NCBI RefSeq assembly: GCF_016918855.1
Contig: NZ_JADKYB010000007.1
Coordinates: 1 to 64,000, forward strand
Direction: 5' to 3'
DNA length: 64,000 nucleotides
Source: Actinacidiphila acididurans
GTDB lineage: Bacteria > Actinomycetota > Actinomycetes > Streptomycetales > Streptomycetaceae
The notes beneath the pieces are model-generated. The model searched no databases. It worked only from the letters and a program-made list of their open reading frames with translations, and was not told the origin of the DNA. This document shows, one piece after another, positions 26,102 to 34,707 of the stretch. Positions within the stretch are counted from its first letter, which is position 1. Each line of letters opens with the position of its first letter. Position numbers and translations under genes: made by a program.

Positions 26102-26283
26102 GGCGCCATTGTCGCGGACGCGGGTCCGGGCGGCGGCGCGGGACGACGCCAGAGGTGCGGGCCGGCCTCCGGAAGGGTCAGGAAGCGGGGGAACGTCCAT
26201 TGCGACGGCGGCTGTGTTCCGAGGCTGATGGCGTCTCGGGGCGGAGGCGTCCTGAGCCGACGCGTCCCGAGCCGGAGGGCGTC

Positions 26284-26892
26284 CTAGGAGGCGGAGGCTG
26301 TCGCGGAAGCCGTGGATGAGGGAGCCGAGGGGGCGGACGGGCCGGATATCTTCTGGCAGCCGGGCTGCTTGGCCAGGGCCTTGCCCATGTCGCCGACATT
26401 GAGCGTCTTGAGCTGCTGCTGCCCCTGGGCGATGGTCCCGTTGAGGCCGGCGGACAACGAGGAGAGGCCGTCGGCGAACTTCTGGCGGTCCGAGGTGTCC
26501 AGGGCGTCGGCCTGCTTCTTCAGGTCCGCGTACTTGCCGGACAGGGCGGTGAAGGCGGCGACGGCGTTCTTCTGGTATTGGGGGCCGTCGCTGCCCGGCG
26601 CCGGGTCGGCCGCGTTGAATATGCCCGCGAGCGAGGTGAAGGCCGCCGAGACCGCCTGGAAGTTCTGCGAATCGGCTGCCTTGACGGTCTTCGGGTCGGC
26701 GTTGCCCGGCACCTTGCTGAGCACCGTACCCGCCTCATTGATGCGCGAGAACTGGGTGGCGGCCTGGTCGCACACGCCCTTCGACCAGGTGTCGCGTTTC
26801 TTGCCGGTGCTGTCGCCGCCGCATCCCGTGAGCGCCAGCAGCAGCGCCGTACCGCCGCACAGCGCTGCCGAGAGCTTGGTGGTCGCCTTCAC
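26284..26892 (-). CDS. Small secreted lipoprotein, function unknown
   Basis: The 202-residue protein has a lysine-containing N-region, a hydrophobic core and the lipobox LALTGC at about residues 20-25, so it should be lipid-anchored on the outer face of the membrane. The mature part is a helical region with repeated Gln/Lys/Leu positions (about 35-165), then a Ser/Ala/Pro tail. No catalytic motif is visible. The GTG at 26892 is chosen because the signal peptide starts there and GAAGGGA precedes it. Confidence 0.82.
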   Translation of the reverse strand: MKATTKLSAALCGGTALLLALTGCGGDSTGKKRDTWSKGVCDQAATQFSRINEAGTVLSKVPGNADPKTVKAADSQNFQAVSAAFTSLAGIFNAADPAPGSDGPQYQKNAVAAFTALSGKYADLKKQADALDTSDRQKFADGLSSLSAGLNGTIAQGQQQLKTLNVGDMGKALAKQPGCQKISGPSAPSAPSSTASATASAS

Positions 26893-27144
26893 CGGTCCGT
26901 CCCTTCGCCGCCCTTGCCCGTGACGTGCGCACCGGGCGCACGTCCGGCCCCGGAACATACACGGAGGTCGGGGGGCGACCACGAATCCCCGGGGCGGATG
27001 AGACCGTATTGATACGATTTTCCGTCGTTCTTCACAGTGGCCCGCCGCGGGACCGCACCCTCCAGGGAGTGGGCCGGGCGGCGGGCCGGGCAGGTGATCG
27101 GACGCGCGATCGGGCGGCGATCGGACGAGTCGGCGGGGCGGCGG

Positions 27145-29544
27145 TCAGGCCGGCACCGTGTGGCCCTTCTCCGAGGGCGCGGGACTGCCTCCCTCGCCGT
27201 TGTCGCCGCCGCTCTGGTCGCCCATGGCGATCCCGCGGCGCTTGGAGACGAACACCGCGGCGATGATCACCGCGATCGCCAGGACGGCGACGGTGACGCG
27301 GACGGCCAGGTTGGAGTCCACGCCGTAACTGAACTTCACGATGGCCGGCGCGATCAGCAGCGCCACCAGGTTCATCACCTTCAGCAGCGGGTTGATGGCC
27401 GGGCCGGCGGTGTCCTTGAAGGGGTCGCCCACGGTGTCGCCGATGACGGTGGCGGCATGGGCGTCGCTTCCTTTGCCGCCGTGATGACCGTCCTCGACCA
27501 GCTTCTTGGCGTTGTCCCAGGCGCCACCGGAGTTGGCCAGGAACACCGCCATCAAGGTGCCCGCGCCGATTGCTCCCGCCAGGTAGGAGGCGAGCGAACC
27601 GATGCCGAAGGTGAAGCCGACCGCGACCGGCGCCAGGACCGCGAGCAGCCCGGGAGTGGCCAGTTCGCGCAGCGCGTCCTTGGTGCAGATGTCGACCACC
27701 CGGCCGTACTCCGGTGTCTCGCTGCCGTCCATGATCCCCGGATGGTCACGGAACTGGCGGCGCACCTCGTAGACCACCGAACCGGCGGAGCGGGAGACGG
27801 CGCTGATGGCCAGGCCCGAGAAGAGGAAGACGACGGACGCGCCGAGGAGCAGGCCCACCAGGTTGTTGGGCTGGGAGATGTCGAAGGAGAGCCAGCGGGC
27901 GTCGGACGCGGCCGGATGGGCCTTGGCCACGGCGGTGTCGATGGCCTCCTTGAAGGAGCCGAACAGGGCGGTGGCGGCCAGCACCGCGGTGGCGATGGCG
28001 ATGCCCTTGGTGATGGCCTTGGTGGTGTTGCCGACCGCGTCGAGGTCGGTGAGCACCTGCGCGCCCTCGCCGTGCACGTCGCCCGACATCTCGGCGATGC
28101 CCTGGGCGTTGTCGGAGACCGGGCCGAAGGTGTCCATGGCGACGATGACGCCGACGGTGGTGAGCAGTCCGGTGCCGGCCAGCGCCACCGCGAACAGCGC
28201 GAGCCAGATCGAGGTGCCGCCGAGCAGGAAGGCGCCGTAGACGGACAGGCCGATCAGCACCGCCGAGTACACCGCCGACTCCAGGCCGAGCGAGACGCCG
28301 GACAGGATCACGGTGGCCGGGCCGGTCAGGGAGGTCTTGCCGACGTCCCGGACCGGGCGCCGGGCGGTCTCGGTGAAGTAGCCGGTGAGCTGCTGGATCA
28401 GGGCGGCCAGCACGATGCCGATGGCCACCGCCACGATCGCCAGGGTGCGCGGGTCGCCGGGGTGGCTTGAGATGTCGCTGCCGACGCCTTTGAGGCGGGC
28501 GTAGGAGGACGGCAGGTACGAGTACACGGCGATCGCCACGCCGGCCAGCGAGATCACCGCCGAGATGAAGAAGCCGCGGTTGATGGCGCTCATCCCGCCA
28601 CGATCGGAGCGGCGCGGGGCCACCGCGAAAATCCCCACCATGGCGGTGAGGACGCCGATGGCCGGGATGAGCAGCGGAAACGCGAGGCCGGCGTTGCCGA
28701 AGGCGACCTTGCCCAGGATGAGCGCGGCCACCAGGGTCACCGCGTACGACTCGAACAGGTCGGCGGCCATGCCGGCGCAGTCGCCGACGTTGTCGCCCAC
28801 GTTGTCCGCGATGGTGGCGGCGTTGCGGGGGTCGTCCTCGGGGATGCCCTTCTCGACCTTGCCGACCAGGTCGGCCCCGACGTCCGCCGCCTTGGTGAAG
28901 ATGCCGCCGCCGACCCTCATGAACATCGCCAGCAGCGCGGCGCCGAAGCCGAACCCTTCGAGGACTTTGGGGGCGTTGGCCGCGTAGATCAGGACGACCA
29001 CGGACGCGCCGAGCAGGCCGAGCCCGACGGTGAACATGCCGACCACCCCGCCGGTCCTGAATGCGATCTTCATGGCCCGGTGGGAAACGAGGGTGAGATC
29101 TTTGGCGGGTTCACCGGGTTCCGGTGTTGCCGCACGCGCGGCGGCGGCGACCCGCACATTGCTGCGGACCGCGAGCCGCATTCCGGTATATCCGGTGACC
29201 GCGGAGAAGATCGCGCCCACCAGAAAGAAGATCGATCGGCCGATTCGCTGCGATGTATTGTCCGAAGGCAGCAGCATGAGCAGGAAGAACGCGACGACTG
29301 CGAAGATCCCCAGAGTGCGGAACTGCCGTGCGAGATAGGCATTGGCGCCTTCCTGCACGGCAGCGGCGATCTTCTTCATGCGATCGGAACCCTCGTCCGC
29401 CGCGAGCACCTGACGGACCAGCACCGCGGCGACCGCGAGCGCGGCCAGCGCAACGGCCGCGATGATCCATATCAGCGCCCGGTTGCCGCTGGTCAAAACC
29501 GGCGCCGCGGCAAGCGTGGAGTGAGGGGTGAGTGGCCCCGCCAT
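27145..29544 (-). CDS. hppA: Membrane-bound proton-translocating pyrophosphatase
   Basis: The 799-residue protein has about 16 membrane segments. The catalytic loop DVGADLVGKVEKGIPEDDPR is intact, as is the second acidic motif DNVGDNVGDCAGMAADL. The sequence GNTTKAITKG carries lysine at the position that marks the potassium-independent subclass. It hydrolyses pyrophosphate from biosynthesis and pumps protons out of the cell. A Gly/Ser/Glu-rich tail ends the protein. The ATG at 29544 follows AAGGAGGACGA, a strong ribosome site. The single gene lies between a lipoprotein gene and the bldG pair, all leftward. Confidence 0.96.
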   Translation of the reverse strand: MAGPLTPHSTLAAAPVLTSGNRALIWIIAAVALAALAVAAVLVRQVLAADEGSDRMKKIAAAVQEGANAYLARQFRTLGIFAVVAFFLLMLLPSDNTSQRIGRSIFFLVGAIFSAVTGYTGMRLAVRSNVRVAAAARAATPEPGEPAKDLTLVSHRAMKIAFRTGGVVGMFTVGLGLLGASVVVLIYAANAPKVLEGFGFGAALLAMFMRVGGGIFTKAADVGADLVGKVEKGIPEDDPRNAATIADNVGDNVGDCAGMAADLFESYAVTLVAALILGKVAFGNAGLAFPLLIPAIGVLTAMVGIFAVAPRRSDRGGMSAINRGFFISAVISLAGVAIAVYSYLPSSYARLKGVGSDISSHPGDPRTLAIVAVAIGIVLAALIQQLTGYFTETARRPVRDVGKTSLTGPATVILSGVSLGLESAVYSAVLIGLSVYGAFLLGGTSIWLALFAVALAGTGLLTTVGVIVAMDTFGPVSDNAQGIAEMSGDVHGEGAQVLTDLDAVGNTTKAITKGIAIATAVLAATALFGSFKEAIDTAVAKAHPAASDARWLSFDISQPNNLVGLLLGASVVFLFSGLAISAVSRSAGSVVYEVRRQFRDHPGIMDGSETPEYGRVVDICTKDALRELATPGLLAVLAPVAVGFTFGIGSLASYLAGAIGAGTLMAVFLANSGGAWDNAKKLVEDGHHGGKGSDAHAATVIGDTVGDPFKDTAGPAINPLLKVMNLVALLIAPAIVKFSYGVDSNLAVRVTVAVLAIAVIIAAVFVSKRRGIAMGDQSGGDNGEGGSPAPSEKGHTVPA

Positions 29545-29913
29545 TCGTCCTCCTTGACGTTTGGCGCATGGGCGTGCGGCTCTCCTGGCGGCCTCCTACG
29601 GCTGTTTCAAGCCGCGCGGGCTGATCAAGCCGCGCGCTCAGGCGAGCTGAGCAAGATGGACGGATTGTAGGGAGCACCCGATGATCAAAAAAGAGTGCCC
29701 GTAAGGAATTCCCACGGTAAAGGAAGAGAGGGGATTTTGCGCGGCAGCAAATTGGGGGAGAGCCGCTCGGCGCGGGCCACGGGTGCGGGCGTACGGATGT
29801 CACGGGCGGCCGGGCGCAGAAGGGCGCGAGCCGCCGGCCCGCTCAGAGGGGCCGCGGCAGTGGCCGCAGTGGCCGGAGGCCCCAGTCGCAGTGGCCGGAG
29901 GGCTGCGTAAGGG
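29545..29913. other. Intergenic region upstream of hppA
   Basis: This 369-bp stretch has no convincing gene. It holds the hppA leader, including a 12-bp direct repeat TCAAGCCGCGCG (29607-29618 and 29625-29636). On the reverse strand a TACAAT (29664-29669) could be a -10 element, but no good -35 lies at the right distance. The part near 29690-29750 is AT-rich for this genome. Confidence 0.4.
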
Positions 29914-30324
29914 CTACGGAGCGACCGTGGGCCAGCTCATGCGGATGACGCCGCCCTTGTCGCCGTCGAGGACCTCGAAGTCGTCGACGAGGCCGCTGAT
30001 CACGGCCAGGCCCATCTCGCCCTCGTCGTCGGCGGCGTCGTCGGGACCGTCGGGTGCGGAGCCGGAGGCAGTGCCGGGCACCTCGTCGGCCACCTCGATG
30101 GAGAACTTCTTCTCGTCCTCGGTGAGGCGCACCTGTACGGGCGCCTCCACCCCGTTGCTTCGGTGCAGGCCGACGGCCCGGCTGCAGGCCTCGCCCACCG
30201 CCAGCCGCACCTCGTCGAGAGCCGCCTCGTCCACCCCCGCCCTGCGCGCCACGGCCGCTGCCACGAGCCGTGCGGTGCGCACGTGCTCCGGCTGGGCGCT
30301 GAAGAGCAGTTCTACGGTGGGCAT
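29914..30324 (-). CDS. Anti-sigma factor (RsbW-like), BldG partner
   Basis: The 136-residue protein is a small HATPase-domain protein. The N-box EVRLAVGEACSRAV and the glycine loop GEMGLAVISGL are visible, while an acidic insert (about 88-102) separates the halves. It corresponds in position to S. coelicolor SCO3548, which binds BldG (from memory). Such proteins hold a sigma factor until the antagonist BldG frees it and can phosphorylate BldG. The ATG at 30324 follows GGAGGGGGACC. It lies 100 bp downstream of bldG, with a hairpin between them. Confidence 0.92.
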   Translation of the reverse strand: MPTVELLFSAQPEHVRTARLVAAAVARRAGVDEAALDEVRLAVGEACSRAVGLHRSNGVEAPVQVRLTEDEKKFSIEVADEVPGTASGSAPDGPDDAADDEGEMGLAVISGLVDDFEVLDGDKGGVIRMSWPTVAP

Positions 30325-30367
30325 GGTCCCCCTCCGGTCCTGTGGGTGGGCACAACAGGGGCCCGGA

Positions 30368-30382
30368 CGGGCGGTCCGCCCG
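30368..30382 (-). terminator. Hairpin between bldG and its anti-sigma partner
   Basis: CGGGCGG-T-CCGCCCG is a perfect inverted repeat of 7-bp arms in the bldG-anti-sigma gap. No T-run follows, so it may slow or stop RNA polymerase only partly. In S. coelicolor both monocistronic bldG and bicistronic transcripts are reported (from memory), which such an element could explain. Confidence 0.5.
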
Positions 30383-30424
30383 GTGCCCCTCTCGGGCGAC
30401 GTGGTCCGAGTCGTCGGCCGGTCG

Positions 30425-30766
30425 TCAGTCGGTCGCCGCGACAGCCTCGTCGACCGAGGTGTGGATGGGGAACACCTTGGTCAGACCGGTGATACGGAAA
30501 ATCTTCAGGATGCGCTCCTGGTTGCACACCAGACGCAGCGATCCCTCGTGCGCACGCACCCGCTTCAGCCCGCCGACGAGCACGCCCAGGCCGGTGGAGT
30601 CGAGGAAGTCAACGCCCTCCATGTCCACGACCAAGTGGTAACTCCCGTCGTTAACGAGCTCCACCAGCTGCTCCCGCAGCTTGGGTGCGGTGTACACATC
30701 AATCTCGCCACCGACCTCGACGATCGTGCGATCGCCGACGGTTCGGGTCGACAGGGACAGGTCCAC
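30425..30766 (-). CDS. bldG: Anti-sigma factor antagonist BldG
   Basis: The 113-residue STAS protein begins [20 protein letters not shown] and has the phosphorylation motif [15 protein letters not shown] with Ser57, matching S. coelicolor BldG nearly residue for residue. It is needed for aerial growth and antibiotic production. Unphosphorylated BldG binds anti-sigma factors and releases their sigma factors. The true start is the GTG at 30764-30766, preceded by GGAGGAT; the open frame runs further upstream to 30883 but that part is not conserved BldG sequence. Confidence 0.97.
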   Translation of the reverse strand: MDLSLSTRTVGDRTIVEVGGEIDVYTAPKLREQLVELVNDGSYHLVVDMEGVDFLDSTGLGVLVGGLKRVRAHEGSLRLVCNQERILKIFRITGLTKVFPIHTSVDEAVAATD

Positions 30767-30953
30767 GGATCCTCCAGCACCTTGCATCGACGCGGCGCCC
30801 CCAGGGGCCTCCCCACCGACGGTAGCGGGGGCACCTCCCCAACCGGCGGCAGGGGAAGCAGCGGCAGCCGCGATGGCATTCAATCACTTCGCGGTGGGCC
30901 TGCACGACGCCTTACTGCGATTGTCCGTCACACCGGTGACACACTGAGTGCCG

Positions 30954-33617
30954 ATGGCCCAGGATCATCTTCCGCAGTCGGCGCACGGCCGCCCGTCCCC
31001 CCGTACCGCTCTGGAGCGGCTCACGGCGGGGGCGGACCGCGCCGTACGCATCACCCATACGGAGCACCTGCCCCCGCGGGTCGGCCGTCATGCATCCTGG
31101 CCGGACTCCATCCGGCCCGAAGTCGTCGCCGCCATCGCCGCCGCCGGAATCGACCGGCCGTGGGAGCACCAGGCGCTCGCCGCAGGTCACGCGGCCCGCG
31201 GCGAATCCGTGGTGGTGGCCACGGGCACCGCGTCGGGCAAGTCGCTGGCGTATCTGGCGCCGGTGCTCAGCGCGCTGCTGGACGGCGCCGAGCAGGGGCG
31301 CGGGACCGCCGCCGGACGGGGCGCCACGGCCTTGTACCTGGCGCCCACCAAGGCGCTGGCCGCCGACCAGCGCCGCGCGGTCGGCGCCCTTGCCGCGCCC
31401 CTGGGCACGGCGGTCCGGCCGGCGGTCTACGACGGCGACACGCCCTTCGAGGAACGCGAGTGGGTGCGCCAGTACGCCAGCTATGTGCTCACCAACCCGG
31501 ACATGCTGCACCGCGGCATCCTGCCCGCCCACGCCCGCTGGTCCTCCTTCCTGCGCAGCCTGCGCTACGTCGTGATCGACGAGTGCCACACCTACCGCGG
31601 GGTCTTCGGCTCGCACGTCGCCCAGGTGCTGCGCCGGCTGCGGCGGGTGTGCGCTCGTTACGGCGCCGAGCCCGTCTTCGTGCTCGCCTCCGCGACGGCC
31701 GCCGACCCCGGGCGCTCCGCGACCCTGCTCACCGGGGTGCCGGTCGCCGAGGTCACCGAGGACACCTCGCCGCGCGGCGAACTCGCCTTCGCACTGTGGG
31801 AGCCGCCGCTCACCGAACTGTCCGGCGAGCACGGCGCCCCCGTGCGGCGCACCGCCACCGCCGAGTCCGCCGAGCTCCTCACCGACCTGGTGCTCCAGGG
31901 CGTGCGCACCGTCGCCTTCGTCCGCTCCCGGCGGGGGGCGGAACTCGTCGCCCTGATCGCCCAGGAACGCCTCGCCGAGATCGACTCCGCCCTGCCCGGC
32001 CGGGTCGCCGCCTATCGCGGCGGCTACCTCCCGGAGGAACGGCGCACCCTCGAACGCGACCTGCACTCCGGCCGCCTCCTCGGTCTCGCCTCCACCTCCG
32101 CGCTGGAACTGGGCGTGGACGTCTCCGGCCTCGACGCGGTCCTGCTGGCCGGCTACCCGGGCACCCGCGCCTCGCTGTGGCAGCAGGCGGGCCGGGCCGG
32201 CCGTACCGGACAAGGCGCCCTGGCAGTCATGGTCGGCCGCGACGACCCCCTGGACACGTATCTCGTCCACCACCCCGAGGCGATCTTCGAACGGCCCGTC
32301 GAGTCCACCGTGCTCGACCCCGACAACCCGTACGTCCTCGCCCCGCACCTGTGCGCGGCCGCCGCCGAGCTGCCGCTCACCGACGACGACCTCGCCCTCT
32401 TCGGCCCCGAGGCCGCCTCTCTGGTGCCGCAACTCGAGCAGCGCGGCCTGCTGCGGCGACGGGCCGGCGGCTGGTACTGGACCCGGCGCGAGCGCGCCGC
32501 CGACCTCACCGACATCCGCGGCGAGGGCGGCCGGCCCGTCCAGGTCGTCGAGGCCGCCACCGGGCGCCTGCTGGGCACGGTGGACGCCTCCTCCGCCCAC
32601 ACCACGGTCCACGACGGCGCGGTCCACCTCCACCAGGGCCGTACGTACCTGGTCCGGCGCCTGGACCTGGACGACGGCGTCGCCCTGGTCGAACGCGCCG
32701 ACCCGCCGTACTCCACCATGGCCCGCGACACCACCGATGTGCGCGTCCTGTCCGACGAGCTGGAGGAACCCTGGGGCGAGGCCCGGATCCACTTCGGCTC
32801 GGTGGAGGTGACCCATCAGGTGGTCTCCTACCTGCGTCGCCGGCTGCTGACCAACGAGGTGCTCGGCGAGACCAGGCTCGACCTGCCGCCGCGCACGCTG
32901 CGCACCCGCGCGGTGTGGTGGACGGTCACCGACTCCCAACTCGACGCCGCCCGCATCCACCCGGAGGAGCTGCCCGGCGCCCTGCACGCCGCCGAGCACG
33001 CCTCCATCGGCCTCCTCCCGCTCTTCGCCACCTGTGACCGCTGGGACATCGGCGGCGTGTCCATACCCCTGCACACCGACACCGGGCTGCCCACCGTCTT
33101 CGTCTACGACGGCCACCCCGGCGGCGCCGGCTTCGCCGAACGCGCCTTCCGCACCGCCCGCTCCTGGCTCGCCGCCACCCGGGAGGCCATCGCCTCCTGC
33201 GAATGCGAATTCGGCTGCCCCTCCTGCGTCCAGTCCCCCAAGTGCGGCAACGGCAACGACCCCCTCGACAAGGCCGCCGCGGTCCGCCTCCTCGACTGCC
33301 TCCTGGCGGCCGGAGCGAGCTCCGACGGCGCGGACGACGGCGGGGCCAACGCGGAGGCCGCGGACGCGGGTGACGCCCCGGGAGAGACGGGTACGGACGC
33401 CGGGGGCGAGCGCCGGGCGGACGACGGTCGGGGCCCCGCCCGCGGCCCGGGCCCCGGGGAGGGCGGGACGGGACCGGACCCGCAGGCGGCCGACACCGAG
33501 ACCTCCGGAAACGGCCCAGGGCCGGGCGACTCCGTACCCGGCTCCCGGACGCCGGGCGGGCGCGGCTCGAAACGCGGCGGGAACGGGGCTGGGCGCCCCT
33601 CCCGCGGGGACAACTGA
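30954..33617 (+). CDS. DEAD/DEAH helicase with DUF1998 domain, MrfA/Hrq1 type
   Basis: The 887-residue protein is a superfamily 2 helicase. It has Walker A ATGTASGKSLAYLAPV (about residue 85), the DECH box (about 205) and helicase C motifs ending in WQQAGRAGRTGQGA (about 410). The C-terminal DUF1998 part carries four cysteines in the signature CECEFGCPSCVQSPKCG (about 745-760), the iron- or zinc-binding mark of MrfA/Hrq1 DNA-repair helicases. About 100 disordered acidic residues follow. ATG 30954 or GTG 30948 could start the gene. It is divergent from bldG and converges on the tad genes, the helicase/secretion neighbourhood known in actinobacteria. Confidence 0.92.
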   Translation: MAQDHLPQSAHGRPSPRTALERLTAGADRAVRITHTEHLPPRVGRHASWPDSIRPEVVAAIAAAGIDRPWEHQALAAGHAARGESVVVATGTASGKSLAYLAPVLSALLDGAEQGRGTAAGRGATALYLAPTKALAADQRRAVGALAAPLGTAVRPAVYDGDTPFEEREWVRQYASYVLTNPDMLHRGILPAHARWSSFLRSLRYVVIDECHTYRGVFGSHVAQVLRRLRRVCARYGAEPVFVLASATAADPGRSATLLTGVPVAEVTEDTSPRGELAFALWEPPLTELSGEHGAPVRRTATAESAELLTDLVLQGVRTVAFVRSRRGAELVALIAQERLAEIDSALPGRVAAYRGGYLPEERRTLERDLHSGRLLGLASTSALELGVDVSGLDAVLLAGYPGTRASLWQQAGRAGRTGQGALAVMVGRDDPLDTYLVHHPEAIFERPVESTVLDPDNPYVLAPHLCAAAAELPLTDDDLALFGPEAASLVPQLEQRGLLRRRAGGWYWTRRERAADLTDIRGEGGRPVQVVEAATGRLLGTVDASSAHTTVHDGAVHLHQGRTYLVRRLDLDDGVALVERADPPYSTMARDTTDVRVLSDELEEPWGEARIHFGSVEVTHQVVSYLRRRLLTNEVLGETRLDLPPRTLRTRAVWWTVTDSQLDAARIHPEELPGALHAAEHASIGLLPLFATCDRWDIGGVSIPLHTDTGLPTVFVYDGHPGGAGFAERAFRTARSWLAATREAIASCECEFGCPSCVQSPKCGNGNDPLDKAAAVRLLDCLLAAGASSDGADDGGANAEAADAGDAPGETGTDAGGERRADDGRGPARGPGPGEGGTGPDPQAADTETSGNGPGPGDSVPGSRTPGGRGSKRGGNGAGRPSRGDN

Positions 33618-33947
33618 GCCGACCTGCGGCGGACCGGCCCGAGACCTCACCCGGGCCCTCCCGACGCCCACCACGACATCGGAGACCTCCCCCTGCACTT
33701 GGCAACTCGTGAGGACTGCGCCCTGGGCCCGGGCCACGCGTGCGGCAAGCTCGCACGCCGTGGCCCGGCCGTCTAGGGCGTGGTCGGCCGCGGCGAGGGC
33801 GGCCAGGTCCGCGGCGGCGCCCGCCCGGTGCCGGGCGATCACGGCGCGGTCCAGGTGCAGCACCGCCAGGAAGACCGCGATGAGCACGGCCATCAACCCC
33901 AGCGACCACACCGTGGCCGAGCCCCGGTCGTCATGGCGCGCCCTCAT
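33618..33947 (-). CDS. TadE/TadG-like pseudopilin, no stop codon before the helicase gene
   Basis: The protein starts at the ATG at 33945-33947, overlapping the tadE stop by 4 bp. It begins with the pseudopilin-like segment RGSATVWSLGLMAVLIAVFLAVLH and a helical region to about residue 85, as in the helicase-secretion-neighbourhood TadE-like family. The family normally ends near residue 105. Here no in-frame stop is found, and the frame continues antisense through the helicase gene to 30912 (1012 codons in all). The end given is simply the helicase stop. A lost stop codon or a frameshift near 33,640 are both possible. Confidence 0.6.
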
Positions 33948-34327
33948 GGCCCCGCCCCTTGCGACGGCACCGCGTCCTCGGCGAGGGCCGCGGCCTCGGC
34001 GGCGAGCGGAACCGGATAACGCGGCACCGGCACCGTGACCCGCACCCGGACCAAGTCCCCGTCCCGCACCACCGTCACCCGCGCGCCGGCCGGGGCCGCC
34101 TCCTGGGCCATCCGCCGCACCACGTCCGGGGTCTCCGACCGGGCCGCCGCGCGGGCCCCGGCCCGCGCGGCGTCGATGCACCGGACCTGCGCGGCGGCTG
34201 CCATCAGGCCCCAGATCAGCAGCCCGGTGAGCGCCACCAGCACCGGGATCACCATCGCCGTCTCGGCCGTCACATAACCGCCGTCCCGCCCGCGTGGCCC
34301 GGAACGGCACCGCTCAGAACGGAACAT
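33944..34327 (-). CDS. tadE: TadE-family pilus assembly protein
   Basis: The 127-residue protein has a short basic N-terminus and the TadE/pseudopilin segment GYVTAETAMVIPVLVALTGLL (about residues 17-37), cleaved or retained as a membrane anchor. The rest is extracytoplasmic. The ATG at 34327 overlaps the end of the flp gene by 14 bp, so translation is probably coupled. It ends in an ATGA overlap with the next gene. TadE-like proteins are minor components of Flp pili. Confidence 0.85.
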   Translation of the reverse strand: MFRSERCRSGPRGRDGGYVTAETAMVIPVLVALTGLLIWGLMAAAAQVRCIDAARAGARAAARSETPDVVRRMAQEAAPAGARVTVVRDGDLVRVRVTVPVPRYPVPLAAEAAALAEDAVPSQGAGP

Positions 34328-34520
34328 GGAGCGCCTTCACGATCACCCCGGTGAGCGCCGACCGTACCGGCCCACTCGTCACGATCTTGTAGAGCACCGC
34401 CGCGAACCCGCACGCCGCGATCGTCCCCACCGCGTACTCAGCCGTACTCATCCCGGCGTCCGCCGCCGCACGGCACTGCCGCACCCGCCGGCCCAGCCAT
34501 TCCACGAGCTTCTTCTTCAT
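34314..34520 (-). CDS. DUF4244 Flp-like pilin
   Basis: The 68-residue protein begins MKKKLVEWLGRRVRQCRAAA and contains GMSTAEYAVGTIAACGFAAV, a class III pilin-like segment with the Glu at position 5 after the cleavage site. DUF4244 proteins in Tad loci are thought to be the major Flp pilin. The ATG at 34520 is chosen because AGGAGG sits 8 nt upstream; ATG 34526 is too near it. It lies 187 bp downstream of tadC, the only real gap in the operon, and may be more strongly transcribed or processed there. Confidence 0.87.
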   Translation of the reverse strand: MKKKLVEWLGRRVRQCRAAADAGMSTAEYAVGTIAACGFAAVLYKIVTSGPVRSALTGVIVKALHVPF

Positions 34521-34707
34521 GATCATTTCCTCCTGTTGTGGTGTTTCTTCGGATGTGTTGGATCGATGTGATCTGTGTCCGTTGGTCTGTTCCATTGCGC
34601 AGGCCATGGGGGCGAAGTGACCGTGCGCTGTACCGGCCGGGGGCAACCGACCGCCACCCGGCGGCCGTTGAGCCGGGCCGGGATTCGGAAGCCGTGCGTA
34701 CGGGCGT

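Noticed and set aside
30912..34310. 1132-codon open frame antisense to the helicase
   Set aside because: Most of it mirrors the helicase coding strand and is a GC-rich shadow frame. Only its first part (33618-33947) looks like a real TadE-like gene.
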